DNA of 64,000 bases from Actinomadura alba (GTDB taxonomy: Bacteria > Actinomycetota > Actinomycetes > Streptosporangiales > Streptosporangiaceae), in assembly GCF_014323705.1 (NCBI RefSeq), contig NZ_JABVEC010000010.1, positions 62,001-126,000 on the forward strand, read 5' to 3'. Position numbers and translations under genes: made by a program. The first letter of the stretch is position 1, and each line of letters opens with the position of its first letter. This document shows, piece by piece, positions 46,872 to 56,044 of this stretch. The notes beneath the pieces are model-generated. The model worked only from the letters and a program-made list of their open reading frames with translations. It had not been told where the DNA came from and did no database searches.

Positions 46872-48040
46872 TCAACAAGAGCGACGTCATGGATCGTCTT
46901 GCCGCCGCCCGTCCGGCGAGCCTGGACCCGGTGCCCGGCGCGGGGAGCCGCGCCCACGACCTCGCGGCCGCCATGGAGCAGCCGCCAACCGTCACTCCGC
47001 ACATCCGGCGGCGCGCCGCGGTGCGCACCGCTCGTTTCACCGGCCTCGGCCTCGGCCTGGCCGCGGGCGTCGCCGCAGTGGCGTTGGCCGTCACCTCGGC
47101 CGGCTCGGGCGCGGACTCCCCGCGGTCCACGGACGCCCCGATGGCCGCCTATCCGGGGACACCTCCTCCGGGAACCACCGGCGAACTCCCGGTGAACGCC
47201 CGCAAGATGCTGCTCGCCGCCGCCACGAAGGCCGAAAACGAACCCATGGGCACCGGCCGGTATTGGCACACCAAGAGCCGGATCTTCGACCTCAGGACCG
47301 TCGGCGACAAGCAGGGCGAAACCTATCTGGTGAGCAATCCGGCCCGCTACGAGCGGTGGCTGGCCCGCGATGCCCGTGATAGCGGCTGGACCCTGGAGCA
47401 GGCGCTCGGCGCCAAGCCGGCGACCCCGGCCGACGAGGCGGCGTGGAAGCGTGCGGGTTCGCCGTCCACGTTCACCGAGGCGACGTCCGACGAGGTCAAT
47501 CCGCAGTTCTCCGCCACCCCGGGCAAGCCGACCGTCGACTCGGTGACCCAGGCCACGGTCGACTACGGCCACCCCTTGACGACGCAGGAGGCGCAGTCTC
47601 TTCCCTCCGATCCGGGCAGGCTCAAGGCAGCTTTGCGTCAGTACATCGTCCGGGCGGGCGGAGTCGACATGGTCAGCGATTCCGACATCTTCTATTGCGG
47701 TGTCAACCTGATCCTCGACTATCCGCTGGCGCCGAAGGTCCGTGCGGCCACGTATCGCATGCTCGCCGGTCTGCGCGATGTCAAGACGGTCGGCCGCGTC
47801 CAGGACCAGACGGGCCGCCAGGGCATCGCGGTCGCGATGCTCAACGGAGTCGACTCGGAGAATGTGGAGAGCGACCTCCGATTGATCGTCGACTCCTTGA
47901 CCGGGCGCCCGCTCGCCAGCGAGTTGGTGGTGGTGAAGTCGGGGTCCGGTGCGGCGCGCCGCTTCAAGCCTGGGATGGTTATGTCGTCCTCGGTCCTGCT
48001 GGGGGTGGGCTGGACGAACACACCGCCGTCCAAGCCGTAA
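46868..48040 (+). CDS. CU044_5270 family protein, module 1
   Basis: A 390-residue protein with a cytoplasmic head of about 55 residues, one membrane helix (about 58-80) and a large outer domain. Diagnostic segments are PATPADEAAWKRAGSPSTF, LTTQEAQSLPSDPGRLKAALR and KVRAATYRMLAGLRDVKTVGRVQDQTGR. The family is consistently found beside ECF sigma genes. A role as anti-sigma or membrane tether is inferred, since no Cys/His zinc motif (ZAS) is present in the head. It is coupled to the sigma gene by an ATGA overlap. Confidence 0.85.
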   Translation: MINKSDVMDRLAAARPASLDPVPGAGSRAHDLAAAMEQPPTVTPHIRRRAAVRTARFTGLGLGLAAGVAAVALAVTSAGSGADSPRSTDAPMAAYPGTPPPGTTGELPVNARKMLLAAATKAENEPMGTGRYWHTKSRIFDLRTVGDKQGETYLVSNPARYERWLARDARDSGWTLEQALGAKPATPADEAAWKRAGSPSTFTEATSDEVNPQFSATPGKPTVDSVTQATVDYGHPLTTQEAQSLPSDPGRLKAALRQYIVRAGGVDMVSDSDIFYCGVNLILDYPLAPKVRAATYRMLAGLRDVKTVGRVQDQTGRQGIAVAMLNGVDSENVESDLRLIVDSLTGRPLASELVVVKSGSGAARRFKPGMVMSSSVLLGVGWTNTPPSKP

Positions 48041-48157
48041 CGCGTGGCGTTCGGGGACGAGGTTGGCAGCAGCGGCGGCGTCGTCACTGAGCGGCGGCTG
48101 GTCGTGGATCCTTCCACCAGTGCCCCCTGAGTCCTGTGGCATCAGCTCCTGTCCGCG

Positions 48158-48204
48158 TACAAGCGCAAGATCACGCCAGAAACTGCCGTGATCTTGCGCT
48201 TGTA
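48158..48204. repeat. Long hairpin element (GCGCAAGATCACG type)
   Basis: A perfect 18-bp inverted repeat, TACAAGCGCAAGATCACG at 48158-48175 and its complement at 48187-48204, has an 11-nt loop. It lies at the junction between the intact CU044_5270 gene and the truncated paralogue. Confidence 0.85.
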
Positions 48205-48206
48205 GC

Positions 48207-48710
48207 GTTGGGGAACCCCTTCGCACCGCACCCGGTGAGGGAAGGCTCGTCAAGGTTCAGCGCGGTGGCTTCCTGGTCGCCGGCCGCGAACTCACCTTCG
48301 CGCAGCTCCAGCGGCTGCCGGCCGACCCGGTCGCACTGAGGACATGGATCCAGGCGAGGGTCGAAACCGGGGACGGCTCGTTGTCCAGCCGGCACGCGGC
48401 CGTGACCGATGCGCTCGCGAACCTCCTGATGTACGCGCCGGTCCCGCCCCAGGTGCGCGCGGCCGCCTACCGGGCGCTCGCGGGGATGCCCGGAATCAAG
48501 AGCACAGGCAAGATCCAGGACAGGCGTGGCCGCGAGGGAATCGGTATCACGTTGCCTGTTGCGGTGGGTGGCGAAAACCGCGGTGATCCGCACTTCATCT
48601 TCGACCCGAAGACGGCCCTGATGCTGGCCCGGCCTCGCCTCGGCGCCGGGGCCCTGGTGCTGGAGGCAGGCTGGACGAACGTCGCGCCCCGGATCCCGGC
48701 GCGGCCCTGA
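48207..48710 (+). pseudogene. N-terminally truncated CU044_5270 paralogue
   Basis: An open frame of about 165 codons begins right after the palindrome and has no proper start codon. It reads VAGRELTFAQLQRLPADPVALRTW, MYAPVPPQVRAAAYRALAGMPGIKSTGKIQDRRGREGIG and ends LVLEAGWTNVAP. This matches the C-terminal half of the neighbouring CU044_5270 protein. The sigma partner, membrane helix and N-terminal half are gone. It is a decayed copy of an ECF/CU044_5270 module. Confidence 0.8.
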
Positions 48711-48789
48711 CCTGGCTGCATCGGCCCGGACCTTCTGGCCCGGATCCGGTGGCCCGACTGCTCTGGCATCCCGCGAACGACGCCATCCC

Positions 48790-48850
48790 GCGAACAACTG
48801 CATGATCACGGCGGGTGGGACCTCCCGCCCGTGATCATGCAGTTGTTCGC
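48790..48850. repeat. Dispersed palindromic element, family A (second locus)
   Basis: Arms GCGAACAACTGCATGATCACG (48790 onward, about 20-26 bp) and their complement ending at 48850 share the core ACAACTGCATGATCACG with the element at 21636-21685. The loop holds a GGTGGGACCTCCC-like minor palindrome. It lies between the decayed gene and ECF module 2. Confidence 0.88.
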
Positions 48851-48947
48851 GTTTGCGCGGCGTCCGTGAAAGTGGATCGGCGGTTCGGGTGATACACAGG
48901 CGACCGCCATCCGCCACGGAAAGGCAACCGATGAACGGGAGCCCCTC

Positions 48948-49622
48948 GTGACCGTCACGCGCCGGGTCAGCGACCCCGCGCGAACGGACGACCGCCGGGC
49001 CGACGATCCCGCGCTGACGGACGATCGCCGGGCCGGTGATCCCGCGCGAACGTACGAATCCACTGTGATCGAACTGTCCCGGGAACATCCGGAGCGGTTC
49101 GGTGAGATCTTCGACGCGCATTTCGCGGAGATCTATAGGTACGTGGTGAGCCGCCTCGGGCCGGGACCGGCCGAGGACGTCGTCGCCGACACCTTCCTGA
49201 CCGCGTTCCACAAGCGGGCCCGCTACGACGCCGGCCGGGCCAGCGTGCGCACCTGGCTGTACGGCATCGCCACGAAACTGGTCGGCAAGCACCGCCGCAC
49301 CGAGATACGGGCTCTGCGCGCGATCGGCCGCCGCGGCCCCGATCCGGATGACGGAGGGCACGAGGACAGGGTCATCACGCAGGTCAGCGCACAGGGCCTG
49401 CGCCCGGAGATCGCCGCCGCGGTCGCCGCGCTGAGCCGGGGAGAGCGCGACGTCCTGCTGCTCGTCGCGCTCGCCGGGTTCAGCCACGACGAGATCTCCG
49501 CGGCGCTCGGGATCCCGTACGGAACCGTCGGCTCCCGGTTGAACCGGGCCAGAAGGAAGCTGCGCGATGCGCTGGGCGGCACCAATCCAATGCTCGATCG
49601 GGAGGACCCAAGTCGTGGATGA
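48948..49622 (+). CDS. ECF sigma factor, module 2, with repeat-containing N-terminus
   Basis: A 224-residue ECF sigma factor. Regions 2 (FDAHFAEIYRYVVSRLG, VADTFLTAFHKRARY) and 4 (VAALSRGERDVLLLVALAGFS, ISAALGIPYGTVGSRLNRARRKL) are typical. The first 38 residues are an unusual tandem of 11-residue units (DPARTDDRRAD, DPALTDDRRAG, then DPARTY). GTG 48948 is the outer start; a later start after the repeats is possible. Its end overlaps the next gene by eight bases. Confidence 0.9.
   Translation: MTVTRRVSDPARTDDRRADDPALTDDRRAGDPARTYESTVIELSREHPERFGEIFDAHFAEIYRYVVSRLGPGPAEDVVADTFLTAFHKRARYDAGRASVRTWLYGIATKLVGKHRRTEIRALRAIGRRGPDPDDGGHEDRVITQVSAQGLRPEIAAAVAALSRGERDVLLLVALAGFSHDEISAALGIPYGTVGSRLNRARRKLRDALGGTNPMLDREDPSRG
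48972..49055. repeat. 33-bp in-frame tandem repeat in sigma factor 2
   Basis: Two full 33-bp units (48972-49004, 49005-49037) and a half unit (to 49055), about 85% identical. They encode the DPARTDDRRAD-type 11-residue repeat, so copy-number change keeps the reading frame. Confidence 0.85.
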
Positions 49623-50736
49623 GATCAGGATGGTGCGCGAGCTGTACGCAGAGACCCCGCCGAACCCGCACCTTGAAACGAAGATCCGTGGCCGGCTCGC
49701 CCAGCAGAGCGGCAACCGGCGTGGCAGGATCCGCGGGTCCCTTTGGCCGGCGTTGCTGATCGGCGGTGCGGCCACCGTCGCCGCGGCCACTGCCGCGGTG
49801 GTCGCCCTGGGCGGGCTCCCTGTTCTCGGCGGCGACGACGGTGGTACCGGCCCGGCCGGCCGGCCCGCGGTGGCTCCCGAGACCATCGACGCGCGCGGCT
49901 TCCTGCTGACCAGCGCCGAGAAGGCCGAGCGCGCCCCGGCCACCTCCGGACGCTACTGGTACACGCGTGTGCGCACGACCGAACCTGCGGGCCCGGTCGC
50001 AGGCAAGGAAGGCCGGAAGCCGAGGCGCGCTGTGGCCAAGTCGCCGTTCGCGGCCAACGTCTCACACAGCCAGGAGAGCTGGACCGCCAGGGAGCGGAAC
50101 GACCGTACCCGTACGATCGTCGGCATCGACCGCAAGTACGACTTCTCCGTTCCGGCCGACGAGGCCAAGTGGAAGGCGATGGGGTCGCCGCAGCTGGGGT
50201 GGGTCCCGGCCGAGCCCAAGGTCAACAACTACGACATGCCGATACGGTTCACGATCGGTCAGAAACAGCTCACCATGCGCGCGCTGGCCGAGTTGCCGAC
50301 CGACGCCGACGAGCTCGGGACCGAGATGCGCCGGCGGTACAACGCCGACGTCAACGACCCGAAGTATCCGCTCCAGGGCGGCTACCTGCAGTACGTGTGG
50401 TCGACCGCCCAGGACCTGCTGGCCGGACCGATCACGCCGGGCACGAAGGCCGCGCTCTACCGCCTACTCGCCCAGCAGAAGGGGATCGAACTGGTCGGCA
50501 AGGTCACCGACTCGCTGGGCCGTCCGGGTGTCTCGCTCGCCATGGACGTGGGCATGGAGAAGCCGAGAATCAGGGGCGGGCGCCCGTTCGAAGCCCGCTT
50601 GATCATCGACCCCAAGAGCGCAGAGTTGCTGGCCTATGAGGCCCATGCCGTGGACGATCGCGGGCGGCGGGAGGTCCAGCTGTCGATGGCCTATCAGTCC
50701 ATGGGCTGGGTGAACAGCCTCGGCGCTCGGCCCTGA
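49615..50736 (+). CDS. CU044_5270 family protein, module 2
   Basis: A 373-residue paralogue of module 1. A short cytoplasmic head (VDEIRMVRELYAETPP) precedes the membrane helix (about 43-66) and an outer domain with YWYTRVRTTEP, PADEAKWKAMGSP, LTMRALAELPTDADELGTEMRR and RPGVSLAMDVGME. GTG 49615 overlaps the end of the sigma gene by eight bases, implying coupling. As in the others, no zinc-binding anti-sigma motif is visible. Its ECF partner is module 2. Confidence 0.85.
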   Translation: MDEIRMVRELYAETPPNPHLETKIRGRLAQQSGNRRGRIRGSLWPALLIGGAATVAAATAAVVALGGLPVLGGDDGGTGPAGRPAVAPETIDARGFLLTSAEKAERAPATSGRYWYTRVRTTEPAGPVAGKEGRKPRRAVAKSPFAANVSHSQESWTARERNDRTRTIVGIDRKYDFSVPADEAKWKAMGSPQLGWVPAEPKVNNYDMPIRFTIGQKQLTMRALAELPTDADELGTEMRRRYNADVNDPKYPLQGGYLQYVWSTAQDLLAGPITPGTKAALYRLLAQQKGIELVGKVTDSLGRPGVSLAMDVGMEKPRIRGGRPFEARLIIDPKSAELLAYEAHAVDDRGRREVQLSMAYQSMGWVNSLGARP

Positions 50737-50746
50737 CGATCGCGGT

Positions 50747-50784
50747 CCGCCCCGTACTCGCTGCTCGGCGCGGGTACGGGGCGG
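50747..50784. terminator. Hairpin between convergent genes
   Basis: CCGCCCCGTAC (50747-50757) pairs perfectly with GTACGGGGCGG (50774-50784), loop 16 nt, between the CU044_5270 gene and the C39-like gene that reads toward it. Confidence 0.6.
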
Positions 50785-50814
50785 CTGCCGTGCGGGGCCG
50801 CGCGAGCGGTGCGA

Positions 50815-51510
50815 TCAGGCGCGGGTGATGTAGTGGAGGCTGCCGTCGTACTGGAGCGTGTTCGCGAGAGCCTTGGCGGACAGGGTGTGGGTCCCCCCGG
50901 TCGGCTTCCACGGGTCGAAGACGGTGATGGTGCGCTTCGTCTTGTCGTACCCGTAGACGACCATGATGTGGCCGATCCTGGTGCCGCTGATCTTGCCTCT
51001 GTTCCAGGGCAGCTTCTCCACCCACACGTCGATGTTCGGTGCCCGGCGCAGGACCCCGACGTCATAGGCGACGTGCTTCATCAGGGCGTTGGGGCGACCG
51101 GTGAGGCCGGAGACGATGGTGTACTTGTAGCCGAGCGGCTTGACGTAGGAATTGAGCACGGGGATCGCGTCGCGGTCCCAGGTGCCGCTCGTCGTGGTGT
51201 TCATCGCCCTGGCCAGCTTGCCCTGCTTCACCGTCACCCCGAAGGTCGACAGGCTCATCGAGGCGGAGGCGGGCATGCAGTAGTAGTCGGTCCGCTGGTA
51301 CTTCCCTTTGAGCTTGAGCGTGTACGACGACGGTGGGACGGGTGCCGTCGCCCCGCGCGTGGCCGGTGCGGACGCGGGCCGTACGGGTGCCGTGGAGGGG
51401 GCAGGGGTGACGCCGGCGGTCGCGGACCGTGGCGTGGCCGCCTGCACGGTGCCGGCGGCCCCGGCCGCCAGGGCGAGGGCCACGGCGGCGCGCGAGGTCC
51501 ATCTCTTCAC
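50815..51510 (-). CDS. Secreted C39-like cysteine peptidase
   Basis: A 231-residue exported protein. An N-terminal signal (VKRWTSRAAVALALAAG, cleavage near AQA/VQAA) and a Pro/Ala-rich spacer lead to a papain-like C39 domain. The catalytic Cys is C78 (YYCMPASASM), the His is H181 (GHIMVVYGYD) and Asp D199 lies in VFDPWK. Such stand-alone domains probably act on peptides outside the cell. GTG 51510 is preceded by GGAGGACC. No transporter partner lies alongside. Confidence 0.85.
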   Translation of the reverse strand: MKRWTSRAAVALALAAGAAGTVQAATPRSATAGVTPAPSTAPVRPASAPATRGATAPVPPSSYTLKLKGKYQRTDYYCMPASASMSLSTFGVTVKQGKLARAMNTTTSGTWDRDAIPVLNSYVKPLGYKYTIVSGLTGRPNALMKHVAYDVGVLRRAPNIDVWVEKLPWNRGKISGTRIGHIMVVYGYDKTKRTITVFDPWKPTGGTHTLSAKALANTLQYDGSLHYITRA

Positions 51511-51752
51511 TTGGGGTCCTCCGGGGGGGCGTGTCGCGGCCGCCACCGAGAGGAGCCGCATGGGGAGATTTCGCCTATAAAACCCCTAAATAGTGCTGAA
51601 TGTCCAGATCGGCGGGTCAAGTTGCGCCCGGCAGGAGTCCTGGACGCGATGGGTACGGCTCGTCCGGCGGAACGCCCGCGCACGCTTCGTGGGGTGCGCA
51701 GGCGCGGTCGGCGGCGGGTTCAGACGCGCGAGATGAAGCGCATGCCGCCGCC

Positions 51753-52466
51753 CTAGGCTCGGGGCAGCCGGCTCGCCAGGCCGTCGAGCACCGCGTCGAG
51801 GCCGAAGGTGAAGCGCTCCTCCAGAACGTCGCGCTCGTTCTGAGCCCAGATCTCCTGGACGTGCGCCGCCAGGCGGGGGTGGTCGCCGCCGATCCGCTCC
51901 AGATAGGGGCCCATCGAGGCCATCCAGTCGACCGCGCCGACGCCCGGCTGGTGACGGTGCCAGCTCGTCTCGCCGGTGGCCGTCCCGATGACGTGGTCGA
52001 TGACCGCCGAGTGGGCGTACTCCAGTTCGAAGCCGGTGAAGCCGGCGTGCTGGAAAACGCCGAGGACCTCGTCGAGCTGCCGTGCGGCGTTGGGTCCGAG
52101 CATGGGCCGGCTGCCGAACAGCGGCAGCGTCCACGGATGCCGCAGGATCATCGCGCGAAGCTCGCGGGCGAAGCCGGTCGCGGCAACCCGCCAGTCGGAC
52201 GGCGCCGGGTCGGGAACCGTCACCTCTGCCATGACGTGGTCGAGGGCCAGCTCGAGCAGTTCGTCCTTGGTGGCGATGTGCCAGTACAGGGACGTGGCGC
52301 CGGAGCCCAGCCGGGTACCGAGCCGCCGCATGCTCAGGCGCTCGAGCCCGTCGGCGTCGAGGAGTTCGACGGCCGCCGTGACGATCTGGCCCTGGCTGAG
52401 GGTGGGCTGCTCCTTGCGCGCTCTGGGCGGCCGGGTCCACACCGACGTGGGCTGCCTCGCCGTCAT
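51753..52466 (-). CDS. TetR-family regulator of the adjacent efflux gene
   Basis: A 237-residue TetR/AcrR regulator. The helix-turn-helix (about 25-75) has LERLSMRRLGTRLGSGATSLYWHI. The C-terminal part is of the TetR_C type seen with drug pumps (RPMLGPNAARQLDEVLG). ATG 52466 follows AAGGAGG; an upstream in-frame ATG at 52487 is less likely. It is divergent from the MFS gene and two operator palindromes lie between, so it probably represses the pump. Confidence 0.92.
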   Translation of the reverse strand: MTARQPTSVWTRPPRARKEQPTLSQGQIVTAAVELLDADGLERLSMRRLGTRLGSGATSLYWHIATKDELLELALDHVMAEVTVPDPAPSDWRVAATGFARELRAMILRHPWTLPLFGSRPMLGPNAARQLDEVLGVFQHAGFTGFELEYAHSAVIDHVIGTATGETSWHRHQPGVGAVDWMASMGPYLERIGGDHPRLAAHVQEIWAQNERDVLEERFTFGLDAVLDGLASRLPRA

Positions 52467-52498
52467 CGGCACCTCCTTCTCGCACACAGTACCGGAAC

Positions 52499-52547
52499 TT
52501 GAATGCTGTACGAGGATGCTCGTACAGTGTGCGAGTCAACTCGTACA
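52499..52547 (+). promoter_or_regulatory. MFS promoter with two abutting TetR operators
   Basis: A promoter TTGAAT (52499-52504) and TACAGT (52523-52528), 18-bp spacing, drives the MFS gene. A perfect palindrome CTGTACGAG-GATG-CTCGTACAG fills 52506-52527, between the two hexamers. A second, TGTGCGAG-TCAA-CTCGTACA (one mismatch), abuts at 52528-52547. Centres are 21 bp apart, two turns. Confidence 0.75.
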
Positions 52548-52570
52548 CCGTTCGAGAACAGGAGTCCTCC

Positions 52571-54067
52571 ATGGATCCGGATACGGGTCATCCGCGGCGC
52601 TGGGCGATCCTCGCGGTGCTGTGCCTCAGCCTGTTCGTGGTCGTCCTCGACAACACGATCCTCAACGTCGCGGTGCCGTCACTGCTCGGTGACCTCGACG
52701 CGACCACCTCGGACGTGCAGTGGATCATCGATTCCTACTCGCTGGTGTTCGCCGGACTGCTCCTGACCGCCGGCAGCTTGGGCGACCGGTTCGGGCGCCG
52801 CCGTGGGTTGCTCGTCGGCTTCGCCCTCTTCGGCCTCGGGTCGCTGCTGGCGGCGTTCGCCGAGACCTCCGGCCAGCTCATCGCCATGCGTGCCCTGATG
52901 GGCGTCGGCGGCGCGTTCTTGATGCCGGGCACCATGTCGATCCTGGTCAACGTCTTCGCCGAGGGCGAGCGCGCCAAGGCGTTCGCCGTCTGGGGCGCCA
53001 CCTCGGTGCTCGGCGTCGCCTGCGGCCCGGCGGTCGGCGGCCTGCTGCTGGAGCACTTCTGGTGGGGATCGGTGTTCCTGGTCAACGTCCCGGTCGCCGT
53101 CGTCGCCGTCATCGGCATCGTCGCCCTCGTACCGGAGTCGCACGGGCCGCGTCGGCGCCCGGACGTGCCCGGTGCCCTGCTGTCGACGGCGGGCATGTCG
53201 GCGCTGGTCTGGGCGATCATCTCCGCGCCCGAACACGGCTGGGGCGACGCCGTCACCCTCGGCGGGCTCGCGGTCGCGCTGCTTGCGCTGACCGGTTTCG
53301 CCGTCCGGCAGCACATGGCGGCCGAGCCGATGCTGGACCTGCGGCTGTTGCGGGAGCGCGACTTCAGTGGAGCGGCCATCATGATCACGCTCATGGCCTT
53401 CGCGCTCGCGGGCACGTTGTTCGCGCTCACGCAGTATCTGCAGATGGTCCTCGGCTACGGCCCGCTCAAGGCCGGGGCCGCGCTGCTCCCGGTGGCCCTG
53501 TCCGCCGCCGTGTGCAACGGGATCGGCGCCTCGCTCGACTCCCGGCTCGGCGGCCGGGCGACGCTCGCCGCCGGATTCGTCGTGATCACTGCCGGCTTCG
53601 CGGGCATCGCCCTCGTCGGCCCGGGGGACGGCTACGGGACGCTCGTCATCGGGCTGGTCGTGCTCGGCGCGGGAGCGGGTGTCGGCACGCCGGCGGCGTA
53701 CAACACCCTCATGGCGGCCGTGCCAACTCGGGAGGCGGGCGTCGGTTCCGCCGTCAGCGATGCGACCCAGGAGGTCGGCAACGCGCTGGGCGTCGCCGTC
53801 CTCGGCAGCGTCATGGCCGCCGCCTACGCCGGCGCGCTGCCGGCCGGGACCCCCGCCCCGGCCCGCCGGTCTCTCGGTGCGGCCCTCTCCACCGGAGATC
53901 CCGGGCTCGCCGACGCCGCGCGTGACGCCTTCGTCCACGCCATGTCGGCCGCCGCACTGGCCGGTGCGGCGAGCACGCTCGCGGCCGCCGTCCTCGCCGT
54001 CGTGGTCGTCCGCCCCCGCCCGGCCGCCCGCGTGCGGTCAGAGGCGAAAGAGCCCGCCTCCCGCTGA
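52571..54067 (+). CDS. MFS drug-efflux transporter, DHA2 (14-helix) type
   Basis: A 498-residue transporter with about 14 membrane helices. Motif D1-like LDNTILNVAVPSL near helix 1, motif A GSLGDRFGRRRGLL between helices 2-3, and the antiporter motif C VLGVACGPAVGGLLLEHFWW are seen. It would extrude drugs in exchange for protons. ATG 52571 follows ACAGGAG. It is divergent from its TetR regulator with operators inside the promoter. The substrate is unknown. Confidence 0.93.
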   Translation: MDPDTGHPRRWAILAVLCLSLFVVVLDNTILNVAVPSLLGDLDATTSDVQWIIDSYSLVFAGLLLTAGSLGDRFGRRRGLLVGFALFGLGSLLAAFAETSGQLIAMRALMGVGGAFLMPGTMSILVNVFAEGERAKAFAVWGATSVLGVACGPAVGGLLLEHFWWGSVFLVNVPVAVVAVIGIVALVPESHGPRRRPDVPGALLSTAGMSALVWAIISAPEHGWGDAVTLGGLAVALLALTGFAVRQHMAAEPMLDLRLLRERDFSGAAIMITLMAFALAGTLFALTQYLQMVLGYGPLKAGAALLPVALSAAVCNGIGASLDSRLGGRATLAAGFVVITAGFAGIALVGPGDGYGTLVIGLVVLGAGAGVGTPAAYNTLMAAVPTREAGVGSAVSDATQEVGNALGVAVLGSVMAAAYAGALPAGTPAPARRSLGAALSTGDPGLADAARDAFVHAMSAAALAGAASTLAAAVLAVVVVRPRPAARVRSEAKEPASR

Positions 54068-54220
54068 CCGTACGTTCAGACATGAACACCGAGCGCCGAT
54101 CGCCAGGGGGAGCAGCCCTGGGTGGACACCCTCCGGGTGGCGGTGCGCCCTTTCCGCACGACGAGGGCGAGTTCGCGGGATGGTGAGGGCGAAGCCGGTG
54201 CCGTACAGCCGTCGATTCGC

Positions 54221-55762
54221 TCACCGGTGGGCGCGCAGGAAGCGGGCGGCGAGCGGCGCGGCGACCGTGGGGCCGGAATCGCCGCCCGCGACGAACACGG
54301 CGAACGCCAGATCGCCCCGGTAGCCGATGAACCACGCGTGCGAGGCGCCGCCCCCGATCTCGGCGGAGCCGGTCTTTCCCGCCGTACCGCCGGGCAGCCC
54401 CGCCCGCGCGGCCGTGCCCTCGGTGACCACCGCTCGCATCATCGTGCGGAGTGCGGCCGCCCCCGGCACCGGATGGGCCTTCTGGACCGGATCGCCCACT
54501 TCGCGGATCAGGGCCGCGTCGACCATGCGCGGTGACCGCCAGGTGCCGTCCGCGACCGCCGCCGCGACGACCGCCATCATGAGCGGACTGGCCTCGACCC
54601 GGCCCTGGCCGAAGGCGGCCTCGGCGAGTTCCGCGTCGCCGCCCGGCTGCGGAAAGCCGCCCCTGGCGGCTCCCACACCGGGGGTGATCGGCCCGTTGAA
54701 CCCGAAACTGTGTGCGGCGGCCGTCATCTTGGCCGCGTGCAGCCGCTCGACGGCCAGCCTCGCGAACGTGGTGTTGCAGGACTGGGCGAATGCGCCGCGC
54801 AACGCGGTCCGGCCGAGGGAGCTCCCGTCGTGGTTGCGCACCGTGCGCTGTGCCGTGACGACGGTCGCCGGACAGTCGACGCCGCTGCTCGGAGACATCC
54901 CGTCGGACAGCAGGCCGGCGGCGGTGACGACCTTGAACGTGGAGCCGGGCGGGTACCGGCCCAGGAAGGCGTTCCGGCCGCCGAGACGGTCGGCCACGGC
55001 GAGGATCTCCCCGGTGGAGGGCCGGATGGCCACGACGGCGGCGGGCGTCGACGCCGCGCCGACCGCGTGCTCGGCCGCCTTCTGCCATCGTGCGTCCACG
55101 GTGGTACGGATCTTCTTGCCCGCGCGGCCGCCGAAAACCTTCACCCGCTGTGCCGGCTCGCCGGGGTACTGCAACTCCACCGCCCAGCCGGGATCGTCAT
55201 CTTCGTCCCCGCCGAACCGCTCGGCGAGTTCGGCGACGTACGGCTCGAGCGTGCCGCCTTCCACCAACGGCTTGCCGGCACGATCGACGAACGCCGTCGC
55301 CGGTGCCTTCGCCTCGGTCAGCCGCCACGTCGCGGCGCCACGCAGACCGGGGTACAGCGCGTCCGGCGTCCACAGGACCTTCCACCGGCGGTCGACCACC
55401 CCGAGCCGCAGCGTCGACCGGTAGCTCCAAACACCTCGTCCGGACAGGTTCCTCCGCACCTCGTAGCCGAGGTGCGCGCGGTCCTTCCCGTCGGCCACCA
55501 CCGGTCCGGGCGTGAGGCTGATCGAGGTCACCGACAGGCCTCGGGACAGTGCCCGATGCTGCCCGGCGAAGTCGAGCGGAGGGTCGGCGGCGAGCTTGGC
55601 CATCCGGTCGAGCGAACCCAGCCGCCACGCGCGGAAGTAGTCACGGGAGACCTCCTCGGGGCTGCCCTTCACGCCGCGCGACTGCGCGTACCAGAGACCG
55701 CCCGCGGCGAGGAGCGCGACGGCCAGCAACCCGGCCAGGATCATCAGTCCACGCGATCGCAT
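54221..55762 (-). CDS. Penicillin-binding protein, class B with MecA_N-like domain
   Basis: A 513-residue transpeptidase. A membrane helix (about 7-24) precedes an NTF2-like/MecA_N domain (about 34-140, SPEEVSRDYFRAWRLGSLD) and a transpeptidase domain with STFK (274-277), SCN (328-330) and KTG (463-465), all three catalytic motifs present. It cross-links peptidoglycan outside the membrane. MecA_N-bearing PBPs often tolerate beta-lactams. ATG 55762 follows GAGGAG; the longer in-frame opening to 56014 is not conserved-looking. Confidence 0.92.
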   Translation of the reverse strand: MRSRGLMILAGLLAVALLAAGGLWYAQSRGVKGSPEEVSRDYFRAWRLGSLDRMAKLAADPPLDFAGQHRALSRGLSVTSISLTPGPVVADGKDRAHLGYEVRRNLSGRGVWSYRSTLRLGVVDRRWKVLWTPDALYPGLRGAATWRLTEAKAPATAFVDRAGKPLVEGGTLEPYVAELAERFGGDEDDDPGWAVELQYPGEPAQRVKVFGGRAGKKIRTTVDARWQKAAEHAVGAASTPAAVVAIRPSTGEILAVADRLGGRNAFLGRYPPGSTFKVVTAAGLLSDGMSPSSGVDCPATVVTAQRTVRNHDGSSLGRTALRGAFAQSCNTTFARLAVERLHAAKMTAAAHSFGFNGPITPGVGAARGGFPQPGGDAELAEAAFGQGRVEASPLMMAVVAAAVADGTWRSPRMVDAALIREVGDPVQKAHPVPGAAALRTMMRAVVTEGTAARAGLPGGTAGKTGSAEIGGGASHAWFIGYRGDLAFAVFVAGGDSGPTVAAPLAARFLRAHR

Positions 55763-56044
55763 GCGCGCTCCTCGGGGTGGGTGCATCGCACCATCGGGTT
55801 CCAGACACTGATCGCCGCAGTCGTGACGATCCCACGGCATCCTCCCGGAATCCAGGGTGATCGCCGGATCGTGAAAGCGATCCGGGACTGTGACGAAGTA
55901 CGGGTGACCGATGGCCGCCTGAGGAGCGCAAGACCGTGGTCCTGGGTGGCCCTCGCCTAAAAGCCCGCGAATCACGTCGACCGTCAGAGCGACCTCGACG
56001 AATAGGCCGCACACCAGCGGTATGAGGTGGCGCCGCGCGTGTCG

